In this document: positions 1 to 9,902 of the stretch, in pieces
How the letters are laid out: each line of letters starts with the position of its first letter
Numbering within the stretch: the first letter of the stretch is position 1
NCBI GenBank assembly: GCA_022393335.1
Contig: JAJEKB010020660.1
Span: 225,648 to 289,647 of the forward strand
Source of the DNA: Macrotrachela quadricornifera
Taxonomy: Eukaryota; Rotifera; Eurotatoria; Philodinida; Philodinidae
Direction: 5' to 3'
Length of the DNA stretch: 64,000 nt
Program-made: the position numbers and the translations under genes
Notes under the pieces: model-generated
What the model saw: only the letters and a program-made list of their open reading frames with translations
Database searches by the model: none
What the model was told of the DNA's origin: nothing

Positions 1-1672
1 TTTCGTATCTGTCGGCTGAAAGGAAGCATTTGCTAGGACTAAAAAATAGTTTTCCGCGATCAACAGCTCAAACTGTATCCGACGATGTAAAAAAGATGTT
101 CACTGAAAATTCGCATTGCTGGCACTTTAAACATACATGAAAAAGCTTTTAGAAAGGAACTTTCGGGACACACTATATATCCAACAAATAATTTTGTTTT
201 TATTTGAATTACAAATCTTCAGATAGTATCACTTTCGAAAAGTTAGACAGTATCGAAATCTATTAATTAAATTTATGAACCATGACTCAATTAATCGACC
301 AACTGGTTATGTTAACATTTTTGATCTGAAGCAGTGGAATGGTTTCAAAATAATGATCTGCAATCATATATATGCATACATATATTTATTGTTCTGAGTT
401 TTATAACTATATGATGCATAAAAGATCTAGAGTGCATATGAGTGTTTCGATTATGAAAGTGTCTCACTTTCATGAAAATTTTATATTTGGAAGTGCCATA
501 AGATCAAAGTTAGTACAAGAGATAGATATCAAAGATAAAGGAAAAGAATGAATTATGCAGAATTCAAAGTTTGCAGTGGTTCTTGAAGTATTTTAGTAAA
601 TATTTCGTAATTGTAGGACGCGCATACAAATGTAGTGCATCGTTTCTACCTTCTCGATGTGAAAGAAAAAGTTTATTTTTGAAATAAAGTATTGCGCATC
701 GTCTTTTTACTGTGTATGACATTTAACGTAACCTTTTTCGATCACTCTCTTTCTGATTTGAATAAAAGTGACGATACAGAAGCAGGAAGCCCAATTTAAC
801 ATGAGTTGATCATGAAAAATGAGAGAAAATATGTTTTTCTTGTATTCATTTCTAACTGGCAGTTACAAAGTCTGAGTAGTTACCAATTCTCTAAGGAATT
901 GGTCAGATATAAATTTATGATGAAAATAGTTCGTCTGGTGTCGTTACGAGACTGAAAAGTCGAGTCTTATCTTGGAATCCATTGCGAGAAGATGATTTTT
1001 TTCCAAAACACCACGATGTTTAAGTGTTTCTACTTGTAAATTAGACTTCCACATACTTTCCTTCCTTAACATTCAGTTATTTATATATGAAGCAGTTCTT
1101 CAGCTCTGTATATATTATTCAAATTGTTACTTTTCCCATCCCAATAAGAAAATGAGGTAGTTAGTATTTTTTCCTATAAACATAACTAACTAGAATGATA
1201 GAGACTTTTGGAAAACATGAGTTTAATCTTTGCTTATATTCTCAAGAATCTCTAAACTGTATATATAAATATATTATGTACCGATATTGGATTGAAGCAT
1301 TGAAAAAGCTTACGTCCACAGCTTAGTGTCGAGTCTAGCTTAAAGTTTCAGTGTCAAAATAGTACCATTCAAGGAACTACTTACAATGTAAATTTGAGTT
1401 AAGCTAAGATAAAACTCTAACAGTTATAGCGACAAAAAGCCTCAATACTAAAATAGTTAGATATCAACAAATATCTCTATAAGTGCTTGGTGATATATTT
1501 TTAAACAGCTTTATTGCTGTCATTAATCACCTAACAAAATTTCCTCGTATCAGGTTACGTTTATGCAAACCTGGAACTAATCTAGAAAACAAAGTTACGA
1601 AAGCTACTTGTCAATACTACTTATGTATATATAACCAGTTATCAGCATAAAGAACGGAACACAAATCATAAA
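1..1672. other. Intergenic, nothing recognised
   Basis: AT-rich sequence without a convincing reading frame, RNA gene or terminal-repeat structure on either strand. I see only short poly-A/T and TATATA runs. Confidence 0.5.
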
Positions 1673-2074
1673 ATGCACTCGGCTCTCTTTTGTCTTTTTT
1701 TCATCTTCTTCATACCATTGATTCAGGGACGACAGTGGCAGAAATGGACAGGCACTTTCTCTACCGACGGATCGCCATGTGATCGTAGCGTTTGCTGTTG
1801 TTTGTCGGACAATGTTGTGCTCACCTGGAGCCCAGGTACTCTTCATGCTTCTTTGAAATTTGCTGGTCAATGTGGACCTTTGACGAGTCTCAAAGTAACG
1901 ACAGATTATCCTTCAGGCTTAACAACTTCACTCTCAATTGGACCTGGTCAACCAACTCAGCTCACGCTTAGTCCAGACAGTATGACTATTACAGGCACAT
2001 CTCCTATTAGTCCTGCTTGCAATGGGCGAGCTCGACGCATCAGTTGGTTTCCCTGCTTCTATCAACAAAAATGA
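1673..2074 (+). CDS. Small secreted cysteine-rich protein
   Basis: A 133-residue intronless ORF. Residues 1-19 form a clear signal peptide: a Phe/Leu/Ile-rich core ending IQG, with cleavage probably before RQW. The mature part has seven cysteines (about 36, 41-43, 67, 116 and 128), including a run CCC after the SPCDRSVCCC motif. The rest is rich in Thr, Ser, Gly and Pro, suggesting a small disulfide-stabilised extracellular beta protein. An AATAAA polyadenylation signal lies at about 2098, just after the TGA stop. I do not recognise an enzymatic motif. Small secreted proteins of this general look occur in rotifers, but that link is from memory. An 88-aa ORF on the other strand is only its shadow. 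The function is unknown; it could be structural, a lectin-like binder or a defence peptide. Confidence 0.7.
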   Translation: MHSALFCLFFIFFIPLIQGRQWQKWTGTFSTDGSPCDRSVCCCLSDNVVLTWSPGTLHASLKFAGQCGPLTSLKVTTDYPSGLTTSLSIGPGQPTQLTLSPDSMTITGTSPISPACNGRARRISWFPCFYQQK

Positions 2075-3693
2075 TTGTAGTTCTTCATATATGTTTGAAT
2101 AAATGTTTTATGAAAGAGCTTTCTAAAATATTTTTCGAAAGATGAACTGTAGTTTTCTTGACTTTTTACAAATACTATACATCAAATATTGATCAATCAA
2201 TATCAGAATAGTAAAACTAATAAAGAAACCTTTCAAGACAGTTAGAAATCTTGAAGAATTGAACTTATCAGTATCAAGTTTAAGTAAATTTACCGATAAT
2301 AATCTGTTCGAAGTACCGATTATATTACAAAAGCTACAGATAAGTAAATTTCTTGCTCTATTCACAACTTAACTTCATTCATCAATACTGGTTGTTAACC
2401 TTGACTCGAAGAAGTTCTCTCAGCTTGACGGAGGATATCGATGGTTTTGAAAAACTTCTCCAAAATGAATGAAATTTGAGCTGCAAGTAGAGTTCAGTGA
2501 AATACATCATCGATAATATTTTCACCTTAAAATATTTTGATGTGAGTGAGTCATGCCCAAAAAATAGTAAAAAAGTCAAGAAAAACCATTTTTCAAAGTT
2601 ATTCTTTCGATCTCCACGAATATGTCAAAACTTCGCGTATTAAGAACGTTTTTCAAAAAAGTTTTGATTTTTTACAAATTTTACTTTTCAATGATAGAAT
2701 TGTCTCAACAAAGAAGTCCTTATGCAAGACCAAGCTTGCATAAAAACAATATTCTGTCCAAGACTATCATCACAAAAAATTTCAAGAAGAAATATTTTGT
2801 TCAAAGGAAGATATGTCAACTTCAATGTCTAGAAGTGACAGCTAGTATGCAGTTGTTTTATGAAGAAGAAACGATTTTTTGCATTTGAATACTATAAATC
2901 TGCTAAAAGAATGTCATGCCTAAACTCACGAAAACCAATGATAAAGACACTAAAGTACTCGACTTTTGTTCTCATGAGGGAAAATTATGTCTTGTGACAT
3001 AAAAATCAAAACCTGCACATCTTTTACTCATTAGATAGAACCGATGCAATATATTGATAAGCAAGTCTCATTAGATTTTAGAAAAAAATCTCAAAAACAT
3101 TCAAGTAAAACATCTACTTTATTTCAAATGAAAGTTGATCCTGTAAATGCAGGTAATCTATTTACTAAATAGGGTTTGTATATTTAATCGATTGAATCTT
3201 ATATGTTTCTTTATATTTAAAATAAAGAAAGATTTTATATGATTCAACAAATATTGGCAATAAATGTAAAGGTAATATAACCTGTACGATGCACTAGGAA
3301 ATACAAATGAATATTCGGGAGATTTTACTAATTACTTGAAAAGAAATCGTCATGATATCAAAAGGAAATTTTATTTCATTTAATTATTCTACATAATATA
3401 ATTAAGAATCTACGACATTTTAGAAGATATTTATAGTAAGTTTCAGTGAAAAAATGAAGTACAAATTTGAAGATTAGTCATCATTATACTCATTAATCTG
3501 TTAAATAGAGAAAGAGAAAACCAAATTTTTTACTTGATTAATTAGTTATGGTTGAATGAATCCAGGCGAATTATGAATAACTTGAGGAAGTGAAAGTAGT
3601 GTGCATGTATAATATTATGTAATTATATTTCATAATATAAGTAATAGTAATGATAAGATGAAAAAAAAGAGGAGGTAAAGAGAGTGATATTCA
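2075..3693. other. Intergenic, nothing recognised
   Basis: AT-rich with several short ORFs (65-88 codons) of low complexity and no motif. These look like chance frames. Confidence 0.45.
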
Positions 3694-3703
3694 CTCTATA
3701 AAT
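3694..3703 (+). promoter_or_regulatory. Possible TATA box of the ALF-like pseudogene
   Basis: CTCTATAAATATG lies about 75 bp upstream of the ATG at 3775. It is the best TATA-box match in the region, but in such AT-rich DNA it could be chance. Confidence 0.35.
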
Positions 3704-3774
3704 ATGCTGATAAACGTTCGAATATATTAAATATTTAGTTTTTTCTTTATTTTGGCATAATCAACTGGAAAACT

Positions 3775-4140
3775 ATGAAAGTCTATCAAATATTCTTGGT
3801 TCTTCTGCTTTTGGGCATAAATTTTCCTGATCATGTTAATTGTTCAGATTTTGATCTAACACCATGTTTAGCTGGTCAATAGGCTGCATGTGGTATTGGT
3901 GTAGGTACAGCTGTTGACAAAAGATATACATCATGGAATGATGATGATACAAAAGTTGCTTTTGGAACAATATGTAAGGCATAATTTAAAGGTGATTTTT
4001 ATCGTTGGAAATGGTTATGGAGTGGAAGATTCTGGTGTCCATCATTAAGTGAAACTATTATTGGTGAAAATACACAATGGAAAAGTCGAGAAGGATGTAT
4101 TGAACATGCTCTTCAAGATTATGTTACCAAAATGACATGA
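3775..4140 (+). pseudogene. Anti-lipopolysaccharide factor (ALF)-like antimicrobial protein, two in-frame stops
   Basis: One continuous frame of 122 codons runs from ATG 3775 to TGA 4138, broken only by TAG at 3880 and TAA at 3982. It opens with a signal peptide (hydrophobic VLLLLG core, end about residue 22). The C-terminal half has the ALF family layout (DUF3254; arthropod LPS-binding antimicrobial proteins). A cysteine (TICKA) comes first, then a basic aromatic hairpin (FYRWKWLWSGRFWCP) closed by a second cysteine. An IIGE segment, a basic KSREG turn and an amphipathic ALQDYVTKM helix follow. In active relatives the loop between these two cysteines binds lipid A. The TAA falls inside that loop and the TAG in the N-terminal helix, so a full-length product would need readthrough. 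No splice pair removes both stops. The frame has no indels, suggesting recent inactivation, a sequencing or assembly error, or a segregating null allele. AATAAA motifs follow at about 4249 and 4288. Family assignment is from pattern recall, not a search. Confidence 0.65.
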
Positions 4141-4781
4141 GCTAGATTACTCAAACCAGAACAACTTATAGCATGATCAATTCTAATGACAATTATATTT
4201 GTAATCCTGCATTTTAATATTATTAATTTTTAACTCTTCTATTTTTTTAAATAAATTCTACTTTCATTTTTTGTAAATTTCAAACAAAATAAATAAAATT
4301 AAACAAGAAATCTTTATATAATTTAGTGTATTATATAAAATACTTTTAGAAAAAAAAATACTTTTAAATATTAAATGATTCTCACAAATACCTTTAACTT
4401 CTCAGTCAAATGAAAATAATTACTAAAGAATCAAGTTATCAAAAATGGACATTATTTATATTGTTGAAAGGATATAGAAAGTTGAAAATACATTCAAATA
4501 TGAAGTTCTCTTTCTGAAGACAATAGAAAAAGATATGATAGCGCGAAAAACAATATTAGTATTTGTGCGAAATTATGAAACAATAATTATTATTAAAATT
4601 TTGTTTCTTCCATCATATTTTATTGATATTAGTATAATATAAAGTTAAACTGTTCACATTTATGACAATCGTATAGTTGTATTCTTCAATAATTGAATAG
4701 ACAATATAAATCTAATTTTGTATCATTATATAAATTTGTGTTGTCAATATAATATTTTTTTATTTGTATAATTGAAATCAA

Positions 4782-4852
4782 GTGTCTGTGGTGTAGTGGT
4801 ATCATAGTTGTTTGTCGGACAGCAGACGCAGGTTCGATTCCTGACTGGCACG
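4782..4852 (+). tRNA. tRNA-Asp(GTC)-like gene
   Basis: A 71-nt cloverleaf. The acceptor stem GTGTCTG pairs with CTGGCAC (one T-T mismatch, one wobble). Box A TGGTGTAGTGG and box B GGTTCGATTCC are both perfect Pol III promoter matches. The anticodon stem GTTGT/ACAGC encloses the loop TTGTCGG, giving anticodon GTC (4814-4816), Asp. The T arm is CAGG-TTCGATT-CCTG with a mismatched outer pair. A long T tract at about 4860 would terminate Pol III. The D stem is weak (one T-T). No intron is seen. The mismatches leave open that it is a tRNA pseudogene or tRNA-derived copy. Confidence 0.7.
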
Positions 4853-5157
4853 ATATTTCTCTTTTTTTTTACTTTTTTACCTACACAGTGAATATCCATG
4901 ATGCAATATTAAATATAAATTTCATCAGATTTCAACGAAAGAAAAAAAGTAATAAATAGTCGAATGTCTTTCTATAGAGATGAAGTTTTTATGAATAAAA
5001 TTTCATATATTGTTTTATTTGATTTTGTTAAAATTTAAAATTATTTTAAAATGTACTTTAATGCAGAAACTAAATGTTTGAAACTCTAAATTGAAAAGAA
5101 AAAAGAATCAAAGCTATGAAGAGAAGAAAGAACTCACTGAATTCATATACTGCAATA

Positions 5158-7541
5158 TTAACTCTTCGAGTGTCATGCATGGACATTTTTGTCCATATGA
5201 GTAAAAAATTACTATTTTTTTGTGATAAATTCAACTAATCGATTTCAAATTTTTCGAGCTCTTTAAACTGCCAAATACATTTTTTTCATCAACGCTCGAC
5301 TTTTTCTTGAAGAAACAACGCCCACGTCTACACGAAAAAAGCCCATATTACAATATGATTCACCTACATATCTTTTTCTTCTGTTCTCTCATCTATTATA
5401 TCGTATAGATGTCGCACACGTCATACACATATGTATGCTCTTTCCTTCTCTTCACCTTTGGTATATTCAAACTGCTTTCCTCGTATTATTTTGTTTATGA
5501 TTTTTCTCTTATGTTCATGGTTATTTCCAAGTTCTTTCGGAACTTTCCTAGCTTGTTTACCAATATATAATATACATTTTTTTTAAAAATTGAATATTTT
5601 ATTTACAATCAACTAACTCGATTCTTGCGTTATTAGTTCGAAAATATTTTAACATTCATACGATAAATAAAATTTATAAAATGGCCGAATATGATGATAT
5701 TACGAATATTCCATCAGAAGAAGAATATTCTACTGGACAAGAAGAAGATTCTACTGAAGAAGAAGATTTCGTTGAAGATATCGGAAATGGAAGCAGTGAA
5801 GATGATGATGAAGTTGGTAAAGAAGATCAAGTAATGGCTAAGATTGGAAGAATTTACTACAAAAGACCCCCCAAAAAACCAAAAAGTGCATAGACAAAAC
5901 ATCATAAGAGACGCACGTGGTGTTACACGTTCTGGTAAAGTTAAAAACATAGAAGATTCATTTTAAGAAATTTTTTACTGAGGACGTATTGACGACAATA
6001 ATTGGGCATACAAACAAGCATATGGAATCAAATGATAGATTTATTGATGCCCGCGAATTTTTGGCATTTATTGGTATTTTATATATGATGGGTATAAATC
6101 GAGATAATAGTTCATCTGTGAAAGATCTGTAGTCGAAAATGAATGGAAGATCATTTTATAAAGGAGCCATGGCTAGAAATCGATTGGCTGGGATATTGAA
6201 ACATTTAAGATTCGATGGTGCTGCTATAAGAGCCGAACGAAAAAAAAGTACAAATTTGCACCTATGCGGGATGTATTTCAAATGGTAACATCCACGTTTT
6301 CATCGAATTTCAAGGCATACCAATATACAACTATTGATGAAATGCTCTCTTTATATCTTGGTCGTTGTCCTTTCAAAGTGTTCATGAAGGAGAAACTCGG
6401 TAAATATGGAATACTCATTAGGATGCTCACCGATTCGCATAAGAGATATATATTAGATATGGAACCTTATGCGGGTAAATCAAATGAAATTTCAAATAAA
6501 CCAAAGGACATTGTCTGTCGACTAGCACAAACAATCAAAGGCACATTATGGAATATCACCATGGATCGCTTCTATTCATCTGTTGAACTTGCAGACGAAC
6601 TGTGGCATGAATTCCAATTGACTGCAGTTGGCGCTATGCGTGTTATCAGAAAGCATATACCGGAAATTATGAAAATTGTTGAAAAAAGAAAACTTTATTC
6701 ATCTGTGTTTCTCTTTTCAAAATTATCACCAACTACACCACCAGTTACCCTTCTCTCATACTGTCATAAACCAAAAAAAGTTCTTATTTTTATATCCATT
6801 CAACATCAAACAATAGGTGATTTTAGAAGGAGAGAAGAAAAAGTCGGGAATCAATATTTTTTACAATGATACTAAAGGTGATGTTGACACAATTGATCAA
6901 CTTGCACGATATTATACAACAAAAAGAGGATCTTTCAGATGGCCAATGTCTATTTTTTACACCTTACTTGATATAATCGGTGTCAATGCCTTTACATTCT
7001 TTCTTAATTGTTTTCCTGGTTGGGAGGAGAAGAATATAAACAGGAGACGACTTTTTCTAAGAGAACTAGCTCTTTCCTTGGTGAAACTTTATGTTGCACA
7101 AAGAAACACATCCAATTTACACAAGGATGTTGTTTTGGGAATACACAGTATCCTACGTGACAAGACATCATCTGCAGATTCATCTTCTCCATCATCGTTG
7201 ATAACAACGAGGAGAGCAGTAGCAACAACAACCCAATCAATGGCAGTGAACCGTGATCGATGTCGAAATTGTTATGATAAAGCTGTGGATTATGGAAGTA
7301 AACAAAAAGCTAGTAGAATTAGCACTAAATGCTACATATGCGGAATATATGTATGTAAAGTGCATAGTTGTGCAAATATTGTGTGTGAGATGTGTGGCGT
7401 GAATCGTAATATGTCAGATTAATTAAAATATAAATAATAAAGTTGAGAAGGGCTGAAGTTTTTATGATTTATATATATACACAAAAATGTCTTTGCATGG
7501 TATTCCAGGCAACGTTTTTCGCACGATACTCGAAGGGTTAA
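5158..7541 (+). mobile_element. piggyBac-family DNA transposon, whole element bounded by TTAA
   Basis: The left end is TTAA (5158-5161) followed by CTCTTCGAGTGTC. The right end is the inverted counterpart GATACTCGAAGGG followed by TTAA (7538-7541). Two mismatches separate the first 13 bp of the two ends. A subterminal repeat, CATGCA..GACATTTTTGT, is at 5175-5193 on the left and inverted at about 7481-7498 on the right; the right copy lies further from the end, as though a short stretch was inserted. TTAA target duplication is diagnostic for the piggyBac superfamily, and the interior encodes a matching transposase. The element is 2384 bp including both TTAA copies and is inactive through frameshifts. 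Confidence 0.85.
5681..7422 (+). pseudogene. piggyBac transposase (DDE_Tnp_1_7), frameshifted
   Basis: The N-terminus (5681-5893) is acidic and Glu/Asp-rich, as usual for piggyBac transposases. The next part (about 5890-6262) survives only in shifting frames with stops (for example TAG near 6130). It still shows family words such as GINRDNSS and AGILKHLRFDG. The frame at 6264-6869 holds the first catalytic Asp (TIDEML, near 6336), the CPFKVFM and KYGI strands, the MEPYAGK motif and the second Asp (MDRFYSS, near 6564). After another shift at about 6820-6865, the frame 6817-7422 holds the third Asp (GDVDTIDQLA, near 6886) and a C-terminal Cys/His zinc-binding domain (CRNC, CYICG, CKVHSC, CEMCG). 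All catalytic Asp are present, so the lesions are indels and stops only. It cannot make one protein as it stands. Confidence 0.85.
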
Positions 7542-8483
7542 TAGTGGCTCTAAGTATTCTGAAAATATTTGTCAAAGGTGATGATGACGAATTTTGCTCT
7601 TGAAAAGTGAAAATGAATGCAATATTCATGAGCATATTATCTCCAGCCAAAGTAGCCAGTGCGTTTGCTTTACCAAGATTTTCTTCTTGAATGTTCGTTT
7701 TACCAACATTGACTCTATTTAGTTTTTGATTCAAATAAAAGATGCACCCATTGAAAACATTACTCTTGATACTCCTTTCTATTTAGTTAAAGACTATGAA
7801 AGTTATATTCTACATAAATTTGACTCATTGTTAATATAGAACATCTTGTCCTTTTAGTTATTCTCGTGTTATCAGTTGCAAATGATTATTCTATCGTGTA
7901 TATACTGATGTTCATGACAATATATTTTATTACAGCCAGGAACAAACTAATATCTTAAGAAAAAAAAACATAGGCAGCAGTATTTAATGATGATAGAGAC
8001 ATGGATTAGTTATTATCACTTTATATGTTTTCCTTGTGATCGACATGTATTTATATGAAATTGTTGAACTTGTACAAACACTCAACCACAAAAATATTAA
8101 GAAATTGAACAAAATTATTATTCAGTTAAATTGATTAAACTAACAAAACAATTTTAATCATGCAAAAAACGTTAAAAACGAAATTGAGCAAACTCATTTT
8201 TAATTAGAATGATTAAATTTATACAGAAATTTTAATAACGAAAAAACAGAAAAGAATTGAGCGTGATTATTATTCCGTTAAAATGGTTAATCTTATATAA
8301 AAAAATTGTAATTATACAAAAAAGATAAACAAAACTATTAGTCGATATTAATATTCAGTCAGAATGATTAAACTGATCACTCACTTTATCGAGACAATTA
8401 GTATCAAATTATACAGTCCAAGAAAACGAGAAATAATAATATAATTGCAACAATAATCAGATAAACAAGTCAATTTTTTCCAT
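7542..8483. other. Intergenic, nothing recognised
   Basis: Very AT-rich. Around 8090-8370 there is a diffuse repetition of the kind ATTATTxxTCxGTTAAAxTGATTAAxCT at roughly 60-70 bp spacing, but too degraded to define. Confidence 0.35.
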
Positions 8484-8770
8484 ATCCTTGACTTTTCTTC
8501 ATCAACATATGTCCGTAGTGGGGTTGATGAGGAATATAAGAAAGTTTCTCTTTCTGCAATCATTCTAGCAACATCGGAATGATATCAATAAACACAGAAA
8601 TGAATTCTGTACCTATTCCACGTTCTCCAACAATTCATTCTCGACCATATCAATGGGGATGAATTATCCGATTTTCTCTTCTTCTTCATCAACATATGTC
8701 CGTAATGGGGTTGATGAAGAGGAAGAGAGAATTTCTCTTGCTGAAAACATCCTGCCGATGTTTAGATGAT
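8484..8770 (+). repeat. Direct repeat of about 110 bp, two copies
   Basis: The block centred on TTCATCAACATATGTCCGTA (about 8498) recurs at about 8682, 184 bp later. Similarity extends from the upstream TTTTC to the downstream ATGATATxAATA. Both copies read in one frame as VDEE followed by a Ser/Leu-rich stretch and a stop at the same point (TGATAT). They may be a duplicated coding relic. I cannot assign a family. Confidence 0.5.
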
Positions 8771-8777
8771 ATTAATA

Positions 8778-8855
8778 TTAGGTTGAGAAAAAAGTTCGTG
8801 TGCCGTTTTAAAATATATATTTTAACACGGCGGACGAACTTTTTCCTCAACCTAA
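8778..8855. mobile_element. Palindromic mariner-type MITE, 78 bp
   Basis: TTAGGTTGAG at the left and CTCAACCTAA at the right are the ends of a nearly perfect inverted repeat of about 38 bp per arm, with only a few bases of loop (AAAATATATATTTT centre). It is flanked by TA on both sides (8776-8777, 8856-8857), the Tc1/mariner target duplication. The TTAGGTTG start is typical of mariner terminal repeats. It has no coding capacity. The right arm (ACACGGCGGACGAACTTTTT) preserves the repeat better than the left. Confidence 0.75.
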
Positions 8856-9510
8856 TAATAGTTCTATCATTTTTTGGTTAAATAAATAGTCATTACAAAT
8901 TCATTGAATATTTGTACTTTTTATTTTTATATAATTGCTCTCTTAATACAAAAGATGTATTACATGTTCATTTGGAATGATTGTGAGTTGAGATGTTTTT
9001 TTTCATACATTTAAATCAGAAAATAAGTTACAGTAATGTTAAACTTAAAAATTTAATTAAATTATTGAAAACATTTTCAGTATTCAAATAAGAAAAGTAT
9101 TTATTCATTGATCATCTTTTACTTGACAAAGAGCTAGGAAATTTCTAGTGATGAATATTATTCTAAGAGTCTCAAGATCTATAATGGTTCGACAAATTAA
9201 CATGAACGAAAATAACAGATCCGAATATAATGCAATAATAATTGATGATATCACAATTTTTATTGATCTTTTAAAGAACTAGCTGATATGAAAGGTAAAT
9301 CGTAAATTATCGATAAATTCTGAAAAAAACTGTGAATTTATAAAAAAAGATTATTAATCAGTACTAATGCACTACAAATCGGAAGTGGGATTTTTCAATC
9401 TGTAAGGATAGATAGATACTTCACCAAAAGCAATTCTTAATGCCAGCACAATCAGGGTTACAGGATCTAATTTGAAATCTCTACCCAGTGTCCTAAAATG
9501 TTTGCACACA

Positions 9511-9902
9511 TTTTATTTTGCATATATATTAGCACGAAAAAAATGATAAAAGTTTTGAGTTTTTTTGTAAAAGATCTGCCATGAAAAGATTTACAAAAAA
9601 TATACCGAAACAAATCGTTACTAATATGTTCTAATGACTTTTCCTCTTAGATTTAAGATAGTGATAGAAATTTTGCATTTTTCATACAAGATAAGCCATC
9701 GAAATCTCTACAAAAATTGTATGAATAAATTTTGATTTCAAAACGAAAAAGTCTTCCAAAGACTTTTTATCACCATAAGAATACATTAGTAACGATTTGT
9801 TTTGGCATTTTTTGTAGAGCGACGCATCTTTTAAAAAAAACATTCAAAACTTTATCATTTTTTTCATGCTGATATATATAAGAATAGAATTTATGCAAAA
9901 CT
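9511..9902. repeat. Foldback repeat, about 390 bp
   Basis: The left arm (about 9511-9636) and right arm (about 9777-9902) are inverted copies. Shared words in matching orientation include the GCATGAAAAAAATGATAAA type at the outer end and AACAAATCGTTACTAAT at the inner end. The loop is about 140 bp. No clear target duplication was found. It resembles a non-autonomous DNA transposon. Confidence 0.6.

Noticed and set aside
3775..4140. Alternative genetic code (TAG/TAA read as Gln) to explain the open ALF-like frame
   Set aside because: Other clear genes in the window stop at TAA or TAG at the expected family end points (both GPCRs, the SET protein, the MFS transporter), so the standard code applies.
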